A stretch of 64,000 nt of DNA from Tateyamaria sp. syn59 (lineage in GTDB: Bacteria > Pseudomonadota > Alphaproteobacteria > Rhodobacterales > Rhodobacteraceae). Where the stretch lies: assembly GCF_007995245.1 (NCBI RefSeq), contig NZ_VCBA01000002.1:62001-126000 (forward strand), written 5' to 3'. The notes below the pieces were generated by a model that worked only from the letters and a program-made list of their open reading frames with translations, was not told the origin of the DNA and did not search any database. The position numbers were made by a program, and so were the translations under genes. Below, piece by piece: positions 11,585 through 21,571 of this stretch (the stretch's first letter is position 1; each line of letters opens with the position of its first letter).

Positions 11585-11720
11585 GGGCGCCTCCCGTTTT
11601 TCCTGTCAGAGCAACGCCTTGCCCGCACGCACCCTCCCCGGTGCACGCGCGTTCCTCCCTTGGTCCAACCCTGCCAAGGGGCGGCGCACCTTGCAAGCAC
11701 GGCGTCACGCGGCTGACGCA

Positions 11721-11750
11721 AAGAAAAGGGCCGACCACATGGCCGGCCCT
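11721..11750 (-). terminator. Rho-independent terminator after the haem peroxidase gene
   Basis: On the minus strand a 7-bp stem AGGGCCG/CGGCCCT with a 10-base loop is followed by TTTCTTT. It begins 22 bases after the peroxidase stop. Confidence 0.7.
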
Positions 11751-11771
11751 CCCTCGTTCAAAGCAATCGGC

Positions 11772-13256
11772 TCAGCCGCACTGCAAATCCTCGGCATGGG
11801 CAATGTGCCCGCGATGCGCTTCGACATAAGCAATCAGCCCGGCCATCACGCTCGGCTGGCCCGTAAACCCGTGCCACGGCTTGAAGTGCGGCACATGCAG
11901 GAAGGTCGTGGGATCACGCTTCAGCAGGTTGCCAAAGACCGACGCCACCAGACGGCCCCCTGCCCCGGTCAACTTGCCATGACCCTTCTGCTCCGCCTCC
12001 TGCAGGCAGTAGAACCACAGCGGCGTCTTGGTGATGCCCTTGGCCTTCAGGATCGCAGGCGGATCAATGGGATGCGTGCCCAGATGCGCCGCCAGCTGCT
12101 GCCCGCTCGCCAGCTGATAGGTGTAGCGATCGCGCACCATGTTGCGCAGGGCGAGGTTGGCGGATTGCGGCTGCGTCAACGTCTCCTCGATCTCTGCCAA
12201 CTCAATGGGCGCATGCACAAAGGGCAGGTTCAGCAGCGGCATGCCCAGCTTCGGCGCCACAGGCCGCGCCTTTTGCGAGGTCACATCCCCATTCATGCCA
12301 AAGAACATGGCGTAGTCGATGTTGCCATCCACAGGCCGCGGGCCAAAACCGGGCAACGCAAACAGCCCCTTGGGAGCCGCCCCATCCGTCAGCGCATATT
12401 CAAACTGCGTGGTCGCATGTCCAAAGCGATAGCCAGCACCGGTGAACTCCACTGGCATCACCGGCGCATCCCAGCCAAAGGGATCATTCTGCAACGCCCA
12501 GTCCAGGCACTCCTGCTGAACAAAAGCAGGCAACAACTCGCACCACACAATCCACTGGTAATGCAGGCGAATAAAGCGGCGCACTTCTTCAAAGTTCGCC
12601 AGCTTCGGGCTCACATGATCGTGCCAGACATGTTTCGGCAGGCCCTCGTGGGCGCAAGCGCTGATGTCCTTGGCATCATCACCACCCTCGACCCGCTTGC
12701 TCATCAGGATGTTGTGCAACTCGATGAACACCGACTGCACCTGCGCCACGAGGATATTCTCATCATTGCGCGGATCACCGATCAGTGCCTTGCCCGCACA
12801 GGTCCGCGCCAGATCCCGCGGGTTGTCCTTGCGCCCATGGACCAGGAACTGTTCCGCCTCGCCCGCACCATAAAGATGCGGCGACGCCTCCGGCCCCGCG
12901 CCATAAACGCAGTCGAGATCCAGGCTCGGCGTGCGCACATTCGGAATGGTCGACGGATCAATCCGTGTCCCAAGGGCCGAGGTCGCGTCCAGCGTGATAT
13001 CATGATCCACGAACTGCCCAAGGAAGGTCATCCCCGCATCCGCGGGCCCGTCCTCATTCTCGACAGCCCCCATGGACTCCGCCAGCTCGTGCAGGGTGGC
13101 AATCACATCCGCATGGGTGATGTTTTTGATGCGAACAGGGTTCGCGGGCAACACCCGCCCCAGAGTTTGCGCAAAGGGCCGCGCCGGTCCTTTGCCATGA
13201 ATACACGTTTTGAAAAGTTGATCGAGCCGTGTCAGCCCATGTTGTGTGCCAGCCAT
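11772..13256 (-). CDS. Animal-type haem peroxidase family protein
   Basis: 494 residues without a signal peptide. GQFVDHDITLD (80-90) places His85 as the distal histidine, next to the Asp that binds haem covalently in animal peroxidases. VRTPSLDLDCVYG and IGDPRNDENILV follow, and the proximal histidine is probably His280 in GYRFGHATTQFEY. This is the myeloperoxidase/peroxidasin-like superfamily, which uses hydrogen peroxide to oxidise halides or organics; the substrate here is unknown. The start follows GGAGG eight bases upstream. A perfect 17-base inverted repeat lies about 57 bases upstream and a terminator follows, so it is probably transcribed alone. Confidence 0.87.
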   Translation of the reverse strand: MAGTQHGLTRLDQLFKTCIHGKGPARPFAQTLGRVLPANPVRIKNITHADVIATLHELAESMGAVENEDGPADAGMTFLGQFVDHDITLDATSALGTRIDPSTIPNVRTPSLDLDCVYGAGPEASPHLYGAGEAEQFLVHGRKDNPRDLARTCAGKALIGDPRNDENILVAQVQSVFIELHNILMSKRVEGGDDAKDISACAHEGLPKHVWHDHVSPKLANFEEVRRFIRLHYQWIVWCELLPAFVQQECLDWALQNDPFGWDAPVMPVEFTGAGYRFGHATTQFEYALTDGAAPKGLFALPGFGPRPVDGNIDYAMFFGMNGDVTSQKARPVAPKLGMPLLNLPFVHAPIELAEIEETLTQPQSANLALRNMVRDRYTYQLASGQQLAAHLGTHPIDPPAILKAKGITKTPLWFYCLQEAEQKGHGKLTGAGGRLVASVFGNLLKRDPTTFLHVPHFKPWHGFTGQPSVMAGLIAYVEAHRGHIAHAEDLQCG

Positions 13257-13312
13257 AATATTGGCCTCCGGTGCATGTTGAAAGAAACAGGACGAAAATA
13301 TTGAATGCCCTG

Positions 13313-13329
13313 ACGCAACAATGTTGCGT
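13313..13329. promoter_or_regulatory. Candidate operator of the haem peroxidase gene
   Basis: ACGCAACA-A-TGTTGCGT, a perfect inverted repeat with an 8-base arm and one central base, 57 bases upstream of the peroxidase ATG. It lies in AT-richer sequence than the surroundings and is not followed by a U tract, so an operator is more likely than a terminator. The regulator is unknown. Confidence 0.5.
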
Positions 13330-13406
13330 TTTCAACCATAAGTCAGGTCAGATATTCCCGACCAAACGCACCCGCATCGGCAAAAAACCGCGCATACGCA
13401 CCTCAG

Positions 13407-13464
13407 CCCTTCTTCTGGCTAAAAATACCTTCGCGGGAGCTCGAGGGGGCAGACAGCCCCCTCG
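13407..13464 (-). repeat. Dispersed 3'-flanking repeat, copy 2
   Basis: On the minus strand this reads as a 9-bp hairpin CGAGGGGGC/GCCCCCTCG with a 5-base loop, then GCGAAGGTATTTTTAGCCAG and AAGAAGGG. It matches copy 1 in order and tail. It lies 50 bases past the pgi stop, in the same orientation as pgi. Confidence 0.6.
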
Positions 13465-13514
13465 TCAGCAAAAAATAGATCGCGTGCGCCGTCAGGCGCG
13501 CCGTTCAACAGCAG

Positions 13515-15092
13515 TCATGACCGATGCGCATGCAGATAGGCGATCAGGCTGCGTGTCGATCCGTCCTTACCCTCCGCCGATGCCGTCCCTTCGACAACAG
13601 GTTGCAACGCTGTCGCCAATTCCTTGCCCAATTCCACACCCCATTGGTCGTAGGAATTGATACCCAGGATCACGCCCTCGACAAACACGCGATGCTCATA
13701 CAGCGCCACGATCTGGCCCAGGGTGAACGGATCAAGCTTGGGATAAATCAGCGTGGTCGACGGCCGGTTGCCCGCAAACACCCGATGCGCCGCCTGCCGC
13801 TCCAGTTCGGCACCTTCGAACTTACCGGCGATCTTGGCCCGCGCCTCATCCAGCGTCCGCCCGCGCAACAGCGCCTCGGATTGCGCCAGACAATTCGCCA
13901 CCAGCAGTTCGTGATGATGACGCAACTCCGGCTCATGCCCCTCGCAGGCCACCATAAACTCACAGGGGATCACCGACGTGCCCTGATGGATCAACTGATA
14001 AAACGCATGCTGCCCGTTTGTGCCCGGCGCGCCCCAGACAACGGGGCCACTCTCAACCGGCACCACGCCGCCATCCATGGTCACGGACTTCCCGTTCGAC
14101 TCCATCTCAAGCTGCTGGAAGTAATCCGGCAACTGCCCCAACCGCTGATCATAGGGCAGCACGGCGCGCGTCGCATGTCCCAGCACCTGCCGGTGCCAGA
14201 TGCCGACCAGCGCCAGCATCAAGGGCATGTTCTCCGCCCCTTCGGCGGCACAGAAATGCCGGTCCATCTCCTGCCCACCGCGCAGAAAGGCGCGGAAACC
14301 GTCCGGGCCAACGGCCATCATCAACGACAACCCAATCGGCCCCCACATCGAATAACGCCCACCAACCCAATCCTCGAAACCAAAGACGCGCTCGGCCGGA
14401 ATGCCAAAGTCCGACGTCTTATCAAGGTTCGTGGACAAAGCCGCAAACTGCGCCGACGGATCACCGCCCTGATCCAGCATCCACGCCCGCGCGGTGCGCG
14501 CATTGGTCATGGTTTCAATGGTGGTAAAGGTCTTCGACGCCACGACAACAAGCGTCGTTTTGGCATCCAGCCCCCGCAACGTGTCTGCAATATGCGCCCC
14601 GTCCACATTGGACACGAAATGCACACGCGGCCCATCATGGTAAGGCGACAGCGCCTGCACCGCCATCGCGGGCCCAAGGTCCGACCCGCCAATCCCGATA
14701 TTCACCACATCCGTGATGGCACTCCCGCGCACCTCTGCGGCATAGGCTTCCATCCGCCCGAGCGTCTCCAGCACACCAGGCATGACGTCCGCGCCATCCA
14801 CATGCACCGGCCCGCCATCAAGGTTGCGCAGGGCGGTGTGCAGCACGGACCGCCCCTCGGTCTCATTGATCTTCTCGCCCGCAAACATCGCATCGCGCCG
14901 CGCCGCCACATTGGCACTGCCCGCCAACGCCAGCAAAAGCGCGCGGGTGTCGGTATCCAAATTCGTCTTGGAATAATCAAACCGCATGTACTGCGTCTGC
15001 ACGGCAAATTCATCCGCGCGCGCGTCATCAAACAAGTCCAGAATGGCCCGATCCGCAACCGCATCGGCCTTCGCCTTCAACTCAGTCCACAT
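13515..15092 (-). CDS. pgi: Glucose-6-phosphate isomerase
   Basis: 525 residues, a usual bacterial length. It interconverts glucose-6-phosphate and fructose-6-phosphate. Both family signatures are present: [16 protein letters not shown] and [19 protein letters not shown]. It is the last gene of a leftward zwf-pgl-pgi operon, 4 bases after pgl. In this group, glucose is usually catabolised through the Entner-Doudoroff route, where Pgi recycles fructose-6-phosphate. edd and eda are not in the window. Confidence 0.97.
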   Translation of the reverse strand: MWTELKAKADAVADRAILDLFDDARADEFAVQTQYMRFDYSKTNLDTDTRALLLALAGSANVAARRDAMFAGEKINETEGRSVLHTALRNLDGGPVHVDGADVMPGVLETLGRMEAYAAEVRGSAITDVVNIGIGGSDLGPAMAVQALSPYHDGPRVHFVSNVDGAHIADTLRGLDAKTTLVVVASKTFTTIETMTNARTARAWMLDQGGDPSAQFAALSTNLDKTSDFGIPAERVFGFEDWVGGRYSMWGPIGLSLMMAVGPDGFRAFLRGGQEMDRHFCAAEGAENMPLMLALVGIWHRQVLGHATRAVLPYDQRLGQLPDYFQQLEMESNGKSVTMDGGVVPVESGPVVWGAPGTNGQHAFYQLIHQGTSVIPCEFMVACEGHEPELRHHHELLVANCLAQSEALLRGRTLDEARAKIAGKFEGAELERQAAHRVFAGNRPSTTLIYPKLDPFTLGQIVALYEHRVFVEGVILGINSYDQWGVELGKELATALQPVVEGTASAEGKDGSTRSLIAYLHAHRS

Positions 15093-15096
15093 GAAA

Positions 15097-15765
15097 TCAC
15101 TCCGCCCAATGCACCGTGAGGCTGCTCATAACCGCCTTAATTGGCGCCTGCGTGACATCCAGGCTCTCCGCCCGTTCCAAAGCGTCCCGCTTCTCAGCCC
15201 CATAAATCACCAAATGCTTCGCCATCGCCCCGGCCAGCGCGGGGCCCGAGAACGAGATCCGAGGCTCCTGCCCCTCAACCGACACCGGCACCACCAGTGG
15301 CGCATCATCGGCGAGCATCTCAGCCAACCCGACAGCGCCCGGAAACAGCGACGCCGTGTGCATATCCGCCCCCATCCCCAAAAGCAGGATGGAAATTGGC
15401 ATCTCCTCGGCCAACTGCTCGGACAAAAAAGGTGCCGCCTCATCCGGCGTCTGACCCTCAATATAAAACGGCACGAACTTGGCCACCGCCGCACGGCTCT
15501 GAAACAGGTGTTCCTTCAGCAGTTTCGCATTCGACCGCTCGTGATCTTCGGGCACCCACCGCTCATCGCTCAGCATCACATGCACGCGCGACCAATCCAC
15601 ATCCGCAGCACACAGGTTGTCAAAAATCGGCCCCGGCGTCGTGCCACCAGGAACGACGAAAGACGCCCACGGATGGACCAGCAGACAGTTCTTCAACTCG
15701 CTCGCAAGCGCATCGGCCAACCCAATGGCCAGCAGATCTCGGTCGGGATACTCGACGATATTCAT
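15097..15765 (-). CDS. pgl: 6-phosphogluconolactonase
   Basis: 222 residues of the DevB/SOL family, hydrolysing 6-phosphogluconolactone made by Zwf. [35 protein letters not shown] and [17 protein letters not shown] are the typical sugar-phosphate-binding segments. I take ATG at 15765, which overlaps the zwf stop as ATGA and has GGAGG upstream. A GTG six codons earlier (15783) is possible but would bury that ribosome site in coding sequence. Confidence 0.94.
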   Translation of the reverse strand: MNIVEYPDRDLLAIGLADALASELKNCLLVHPWASFVVPGGTTPGPIFDNLCAADVDWSRVHVMLSDERWVPEDHERSNAKLLKEHLFQSRAAVAKFVPFYIEGQTPDEAAPFLSEQLAEEMPISILLLGMGADMHTASLFPGAVGLAEMLADDAPLVVPVSVEGQEPRISFSGPALAGAMAKHLVIYGAEKRDALERAESLDVTQAPIKAVMSSLTVHWAE

Positions 15766-17213
15766 GGGGCCACTTTCCTCCACACGCGGGTATCGCGTGC
15801 CAGAAGCTGTACGGCATCCACCGGCCCCTCGCTACCGGCATCATAGGTCTTGGGCACATCTCCGCGCGCCTCCCAGCCCTGGATGATGGGATCGGTCCAG
15901 GCCCAGGCGGCTTCAACCTCGTCACCCCGCATGAACAGGGTCTGGTTGCCCCTGATCACATCCATGATCAGCCGCTCATAGGCATCGGTCTGATCCGCCC
16001 CATCCGGCCCCAACGCCTCGGCAAAGGACATGTCGAGCGGCACATTCATCAACCGCATCCCCCCAGGGCCCGGCTCCTTGATGGTCACGCCCAGCGTAAT
16101 CCCCTCATTCGGCTGCAACCGAATGGACAGCTCATTGCGATGCTCGCCCGCCTCGCCAAATATCGAGTGGTTCAACTCCTTGAACACGACCACAATCTCG
16201 CTCGACCGCGCCTTCAGCCGCTTGCCGGTGCGCAGGTAAAACGGCGTGCCCGCCCACCGCCAGTTCGAAATGCCTACCTTCATGGCAATGTAGCTTTCGG
16301 TGCGCGACCGCGGATCGCCCACCGCCTCACGATAGCCCGGCGCATCCGCACCCGGCTCGTACTGCCCGCGCACGATATGATGGGGCACCATAGGATCCAG
16401 CGCCCGGATCACCTTCAGCTTCTCATCGCGCACCGCATCCGGGTCAAATTTCGACGGCGGCTCCATAGCGATCAGGCACAAAAGCTGCATCAGGTGGTTC
16501 TGCACCATGTCGCGCATCGCACCCGACTTGTCATAGTATTCACCACGGCCACCCACGCCGACAGTCTCGGCCACGGTGATCTGGATGTGATCCACGTACT
16601 GGCTGTTCCACAAGGGCTCAAACAGCATGTTGCCAAAGCGGACAGCCATCAGGTTCTGCACCGTCTCTTTGCCCAGATAATGGTCGATCCGGTAAATCTG
16701 CCGCTCGTCAAAATGCTTGGCCAAATCGCGGTTCAACGCCTTGGCCGTCTCCAGATCACGGCCAAAGGGCTTTTCGACCACGATCCGGCTGCCCGCATCG
16801 GTCAGCCCATGCTTGGTCAACCGCTCCGCCAGATCGCCAAACAGGCTCGGGCCAACCGAAAAGTAAAACGCGCGCACCACATCATCGCGCATCAACGCGA
16901 CCAGATCGGACCACCCGTTCTCGCCCCGCGCGTCAATGGTGACGAACTCCATGCGCTCAAGGAAGCCGTCCAGCGTGCCATCTTCGCAAGCGCTATCACC
17001 ACCAAACTCCGCAATCGCTTCGGCCACAAACGCACGATATTCCGCGCTGTCCATGTCACCTCGGGCTGCACCAATCACGCGTGCTTCTTTGGGCATCTGG
17101 CCAGCACAAAAGCGACGAAACAGTCCTGGCAGGATCTTGCGGCGGGCCAGATCCCCAGTGCCTCCGAAAACCACCAGGTCGAAAGGGTCCACCGGAATGA
17201 CGCGCGATACCAT
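15762..17213 (-). CDS. zwf: Glucose-6-phosphate 1-dehydrogenase
   Basis: 483 residues. It oxidises glucose-6-phosphate with NADP or NAD at the entry to the Entner-Doudoroff and pentose phosphate routes. The dinucleotide motif is VVFGGTGDLARRK near the N terminus and the active-site signature is IDHYLGKETVQN. A GAGGGAG ribosome site precedes ATG 17213. It is the first gene of zwf-pgl-pgi and is divergent from the radical SAM gene, with 208 bases between the starts. Confidence 0.97.
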   Translation of the reverse strand: MVSRVIPVDPFDLVVFGGTGDLARRKILPGLFRRFCAGQMPKEARVIGAARGDMDSAEYRAFVAEAIAEFGGDSACEDGTLDGFLERMEFVTIDARGENGWSDLVALMRDDVVRAFYFSVGPSLFGDLAERLTKHGLTDAGSRIVVEKPFGRDLETAKALNRDLAKHFDERQIYRIDHYLGKETVQNLMAVRFGNMLFEPLWNSQYVDHIQITVAETVGVGGRGEYYDKSGAMRDMVQNHLMQLLCLIAMEPPSKFDPDAVRDEKLKVIRALDPMVPHHIVRGQYEPGADAPGYREAVGDPRSRTESYIAMKVGISNWRWAGTPFYLRTGKRLKARSSEIVVVFKELNHSIFGEAGEHRNELSIRLQPNEGITLGVTIKEPGPGGMRLMNVPLDMSFAEALGPDGADQTDAYERLIMDVIRGNQTLFMRGDEVEAAWAWTDPIIQGWEARGDVPKTYDAGSEGPVDAVQLLARDTRVWRKVAP

Positions 17214-17421
17214 GGCAAGGGCTCCCTCTTGCGTGCCTGCAAAATGTTTGCGCTACCAGTAGCAGATTCAAACAGATACTCAACGCCCGATGCTGCAGGT
17301 GCAGCACCGGACCGCATCTTTCTATCACAAAGCCGTCAGGGAGCCACACCGCGCTTTCCACTTGCTCCTGCGGGTCTTACCTCTAACCTCCGACGACAAA
17401 ACGAAGAATGGACCGCACGCG

Positions 17422-18363
17422 ATGAAAGACCTGGCCAACCTTGGCAAATTCCAGGACCCCGACTTTACCGCCAAGGGCGAGCCGCGGGCCAAGGTCTCTC
17501 TGACCCATCCTGAAACGCTGTGGTTCAACACCGGCACGCTCTGCAACATTGCCTGCGCCAACTGCTACATCGAAAGCTCGCCCACCAACGACGCGCTGGA
17601 ATACATGACCGCGGACGAGGTCACGGGCTTTCTCGACCAGCTTGAAGAGCGTCAATGGAACGTGCGTGAAATTGGCTTCACCGGGGGCGAGCCCTTCATG
17701 AACCCCGAATTCCTCGACATGGTCGAACGGTCGCTCGCGCGCGGCTATGACGTGCTGATCCTCACCAACGCCATGGCCCCGATGATGCGGCCAAAGATCA
17801 AGGCAGGCATCGTCCCGCTGGTGGAAAAATACGGCGACAAGCTCACCTTCCGCATCTCCCTCGACCATCACGCCGCTGCCGTCCACGACACAGAACGCGG
17901 CGTCGGCACCTTCGCCAGGACCTTGCGGGGCATCGACTGGCTCGCCTCCATCGGCGCACGGCTCGCCGTGGCGGGCCGCATCGAAATGGCAGAAAGCGAG
18001 GCCGAAGCCCGCGACGGCTACGCCGCCCTCTACACCAAACACGGCTGGAACATCGACGCGCAAGATCCCGGTATGACCGTCCTCTTCCCCGAAATGGACG
18101 ACACGGTCGAAGTGCCCGAAATCACCACCGCCTGCTGGGGCATCCTGAACAAGCACCCCGACGCGGTGATGTGCTCCTCCTCCCGCATGGTGGTCAAACG
18201 CAAAGGGGCGGCAGCCCCCGCCGTTCTGGCCTGTACCCTCCTGCCCTACGACCCGCAATTCGAACTGGGGACAACGCTGGAACAGGCCGAATCCGAAGTG
18301 TCCCTCAACCACCCCCATTGCGCCAAGTTCTGCGTTCTGGGCGGCGCCTCCTGTTCCGCCTGA
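17422..18363 (+). CDS. Radical SAM protein with C-terminal cysteine cluster
   Basis: 313 residues from ATG 17422. LCNIACANCYIESSP gives the CxxxCxxC motif (Cys41, 45, 48) that binds the SAM-reducing 4Fe-4S cluster. FTGGEPFMNPEF holds the GGE SAM-binding motif at 88-90. The last ~80 residues carry seven cysteines, ending in HPHCAKFCVLGGASC, which looks like a SPASM-type site for a second cluster. SPASM enzymes modify peptides or sulfatases or make cofactors. No short precursor peptide is evident beside it, so the substrate is unknown. Longer frames upstream to 17290 add non-conserved sequence. Confidence 0.85.
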   Translation: MKDLANLGKFQDPDFTAKGEPRAKVSLTHPETLWFNTGTLCNIACANCYIESSPTNDALEYMTADEVTGFLDQLEERQWNVREIGFTGGEPFMNPEFLDMVERSLARGYDVLILTNAMAPMMRPKIKAGIVPLVEKYGDKLTFRISLDHHAAAVHDTERGVGTFARTLRGIDWLASIGARLAVAGRIEMAESEAEARDGYAALYTKHGWNIDAQDPGMTVLFPEMDDTVEVPEITTACWGILNKHPDAVMCSSSRMVVKRKGAAAPAVLACTLLPYDPQFELGTTLEQAESEVSLNHPHCAKFCVLGGASCSA

Positions 18364-18366
18364 GTA

Positions 18367-18636
18367 TCACTGCAGGGTGAATTCACCCGTCACGTTGCGC
18401 CATTCTCCAGGCGCGATCATTTTTCGGTGGGTGAAGCGCACCGAATGCAACGCCCCTTCGATCTCTGCCCGCCAGAAATCGATGAACTTGAACAGCCGCG
18501 GATGATCAGGGGCGAGGTCATAGTCCTGCCAGATGAACGTGTTCAGGACATGGGTATAATCCGGCATGTGGTAAAACATCTCCGCCGTGGTCAGCCCATA
18601 TCCTTTCAGCATCAATTCGGTCTCGGTTTCAGCCAT
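18367..18636 (-). CDS. usg: Usg family protein
   Basis: 89 residues. LKGYGLTTAEMFYHMPDY, NTFIWQDYDLAP and HPRLFKFIDFW match the small Usg family of alphaproteobacteria, often found near trpF. No enzymatic function is established. It converges on the radical SAM gene with 3 bases between stop codons. An AGGTGCG ribosome site precedes the ATG. Confidence 0.85.
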   Translation of the reverse strand: MAETETELMLKGYGLTTAEMFYHMPDYTHVLNTFIWQDYDLAPDHPRLFKFIDFWRAEIEGALHSVRFTHRKMIAPGEWRNVTGEFTLQ

Positions 18637-18827
18637 AACGCACCTCTTTTTTCTGCTCTCAGGCCAGCAGAGCCGATTGGCCCTTAATATTCAATGAAAA
18701 CAGCGTTCTAGCACCGATCCGGGCCGAGTGCTAACAACCACCTGCCCACAAGCATTGCACCTTATCTGTGGTTTCTGATAGAACCACACGCAAGATATAG
18801 AGCACGCGACAGAACGGGCAGAGCCAC

Positions 18828-21569
18828 GTGAACGACACGCCACAACCCCCTGAAAATGATGATGAAATGCGGCCCGAGCGGCCCGAATACGATGGCCCCT
18901 CGGTCTCCATCGAAGCCGAAATGCGCACGTCCTATCTGGACTACGCTATGTCGGTCATCGTCTCCCGCGCCATTCCCGATCTGCGCGACGGCCTAAAACC
19001 TGTGCACCGGCGCATCCTTTATGCGATGCATGAGACTGGCAATACGCACGACAAATCCTATCGCAAGTCCGCGCGCCCGGTTGGAGACGTCATGGGGAAG
19101 TACCACCCACATGGCGACAGCGCGATTTACGACGCACTGGTGCGCATGGCGCAAGACTTTTCCATGTCGCTGCCCTTGCTCGACGGTCAGGGCAACTTTG
19201 GCTCCATGGACGGCGACAACCCGGCCGCCATGCGCTACACCGAAGTGCGGATGGACAAACCGGCCGCCTTCGTCCTTGCAGATATCGACAAGGACACGGT
19301 CGATTTTCAAGACAACTACGACGGCAAAGACCGCGAACCAACGGTTCTGCCCGCCCGCTTCCCCAACATGCTGGTCAATGGCGCGGGCGGCATCGCCGTC
19401 GGCATGGCGACCAACATCCCGCCCCACAACCTGGGCGAAGTGGTCGATGCCTGTCTCGCATTGATCGAAGATCCAGACCTGTCGTCCGAGGCGCTGATTG
19501 ATTATGTGCCCGGCCCCGACTTTCCGACAGGCGGCATTATGCTGGGCCGTTCCGGTGCACGGAAAGCGTATCTTGAAGGGCGCGGAAGCGTTATTGTCCG
19601 CTCCAAAACCCGCGTCGAAGAGCTGCGCAAAGATCGCTACGCGATCATCATCGACGAGATTCCTTACCAGGTGAACAAGGCCACGATGATCGAACGGATC
19701 GCCGAAGCCGCGCGCGAAAAACGCATCGAAGGGATCAGCCACGTTCAGGACGAATCCGACCGCAATGGCGTCCGCGTGGTCATCGAGTTGAAGCGCGACG
19801 CGACTGCAGAAGTCGTGCTTAACCAACTCTTCCGCTTCACGCCGATGCAGACGTCATTCGGTTGCAACATGCTTGCGCTGAACGGCGGACGACCAGAGCA
19901 GCTCACACTGCGCCGCTTCCTGACGTCCTTCCTGGATTTCCGCGAAGAAGTTGTCATCCGCCGCACCGCGTTTGACCTGCGCAAGGCGCGCGACCGGTCG
20001 CATATCCTATGCGGTCTGGCAGTTGCTGTGTCCAACGTCGACGAAGTGGTCGCCACCATCCGCGCCTCTGCTGACGCGGCAGAGGCACGCGCCAAGCTGA
20101 TGGAACGCCGCTGGCCTGCCGCCGAGATTGAAAGCTATCTGCGCCTGATCGACGATCCGCTGTCGAAAATGCACGATGACGGCACCTACAATCTGACCGA
20201 AGTCCAGGCCCGCGCCATCCTTGATCTGCGTCTTCAACGCCTGACCCAGATCGGGGTCAAGGAGGTCACGGACGAACTTGAAGAACTCGCCGCAAAGATC
20301 AAGGAATACTTGGAGATTCTCGGGTCGCGCGAACGCATCATGGGCATCATCTCGGACGAATTGACCGAGGTGAAGGACCAGTTCGCCGTGCCCCGCCGCA
20401 CCGAGATCGTCGACTGGTCCGGCGACATGGAAGACGAGGACCTGATCGAGCGCGAGGATATGGTCGTGACCGTCACCTCCGGCGGCTATATCAAGCGCAC
20501 GCCGCTTGCCGACTTCCGTAGCCAAAAGCGCGGCGGCAAGGGTGTGTCGGGTATGCAGACCAAGGAAGAGGATGTGATCACCACCCTCTTCGTGGCCAAC
20601 ACGCACACCCAGCTTCTGTTCTTTACGACCGACGGTATGGTCTACAAGCTCAAGACCTGGCGCCTGCCGCAAGGGGGGCGGACCTCCAAGGGCAAGGCCA
20701 TCGTCAACATCCTGCCGATCCCGCAAGGGGTCAGCATCGCCGCCATCATGCCGGTGGATCGCGATGAAAAAGAGTGGGACGACCTGCAGGTGGTCTTTGC
20801 CACGTCGGCAGGAACGGTCCGGCGCAACAAGCTCAGCGACTTCACCAATGTCATGCGCAACGGCAAAATTGCGATGAAGTTCGAAGATGAGCACGCCGAC
20901 ACGACCCTCATCAACGCTCGGATTGCGTCAAACGACGACGACGTGATGCTTGTCACCAACTCCGGTCGCGCCATCCGCTTTCCGGCCACAGACGTGCGGG
21001 TGTTCAACAGCCGGTCGTCGGTCGGGGTGCGGGGCATCAAGCTAAACGGATCGGACAAGGTTGTCTCCATGTCCATCATCCGCCACTTCGATGCGACCAG
21101 CGAGGAACGGACAGCCTATCTGAAAATGCGTCGCGCCATGGCAGGCATCGCCGACGACAGCGAGGCAGACGAGGACGAGGCACCCGCCGATCCGAACTTC
21201 TCGAACGCGCGCTATGTCGAGATGTCGGCGGCAGAAAACTTGGTGCTGACGATCACGTCGCAAGGCGCCGGTAAGCTCAGTTCGTCGCATGACTATCCGG
21301 TGCGCGGACGCGGCGGCCTTGGGGTGACCGCAATGGACAAGGCCATGCGCGGCGGCGAAATTGTCGCCTCCTTCCCGGTGGAGTTGGACGACCAGATCAT
21401 GCTGGCCACGTCCAAAGGTCAGTCGATCCGCGTGCCCGTGGATGGCATCAGTTTCCGCTCCCGCAGCGCTGGCGGTGTGCGGGTGTTCAACACCGGTAAA
21501 GGCGAAGAAGTTGTCAGCGTAGCGTGGATCGCCGATCAGGGCGACGCGGACGCAGACGACGAAAGCTGA
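18828..21569 (+). CDS. gyrA: DNA gyrase subunit A
   Basis: 913 residues. It is the breakage-reunion subunit of the A2B2 gyrase that introduces negative supercoils. The catalytic tyrosine is Tyr137 in AAMRYTEV. The quinolone-resistance region reads [14 protein letters not shown]; the positions equivalent to E. coli Ser83 and Asp87 are Ser98 and Asp102, the sensitive-type residues. C-terminal beta-pinwheel blades include the GyrA box QKRGGKG. The start is a GTG at 18828 after GGGCAGAG. The stop is 2 bases from the convergent gene. Confidence 0.98.
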   Translation: MNDTPQPPENDDEMRPERPEYDGPSVSIEAEMRTSYLDYAMSVIVSRAIPDLRDGLKPVHRRILYAMHETGNTHDKSYRKSARPVGDVMGKYHPHGDSAIYDALVRMAQDFSMSLPLLDGQGNFGSMDGDNPAAMRYTEVRMDKPAAFVLADIDKDTVDFQDNYDGKDREPTVLPARFPNMLVNGAGGIAVGMATNIPPHNLGEVVDACLALIEDPDLSSEALIDYVPGPDFPTGGIMLGRSGARKAYLEGRGSVIVRSKTRVEELRKDRYAIIIDEIPYQVNKATMIERIAEAAREKRIEGISHVQDESDRNGVRVVIELKRDATAEVVLNQLFRFTPMQTSFGCNMLALNGGRPEQLTLRRFLTSFLDFREEVVIRRTAFDLRKARDRSHILCGLAVAVSNVDEVVATIRASADAAEARAKLMERRWPAAEIESYLRLIDDPLSKMHDDGTYNLTEVQARAILDLRLQRLTQIGVKEVTDELEELAAKIKEYLEILGSRERIMGIISDELTEVKDQFAVPRRTEIVDWSGDMEDEDLIEREDMVVTVTSGGYIKRTPLADFRSQKRGGKGVSGMQTKEEDVITTLFVANTHTQLLFFTTDGMVYKLKTWRLPQGGRTSKGKAIVNILPIPQGVSIAAIMPVDRDEKEWDDLQVVFATSAGTVRRNKLSDFTNVMRNGKIAMKFEDEHADTTLINARIASNDDDVMLVTNSGRAIRFPATDVRVFNSRSSVGVRGIKLNGSDKVVSMSIIRHFDATSEERTAYLKMRRAMAGIADDSEADEDEAPADPNFSNARYVEMSAAENLVLTITSQGAGKLSSSHDYPVRGRGGLGVTAMDKAMRGGEIVASFPVELDDQIMLATSKGQSIRVPVDGISFRSRSAGGVRVFNTGKGEEVVSVAWIADQGDADADDES

Positions 21570-21571
21570 GC

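Noticed and set aside
11583-15119. Plus-strand frames of 573 and 531 residues opposite the peroxidase and pgi genes
   Set aside because: Same shadow pattern, no recognisable domain, and they run through the repeat and promoter region between the two genes.
15297-17513. Plus-strand 738-residue open frame opposite pgl and zwf
   Set aside because: His/Arg/Pro-rich translation with no motif, directly antisense to well-conserved zwf. A GC-skew shadow.
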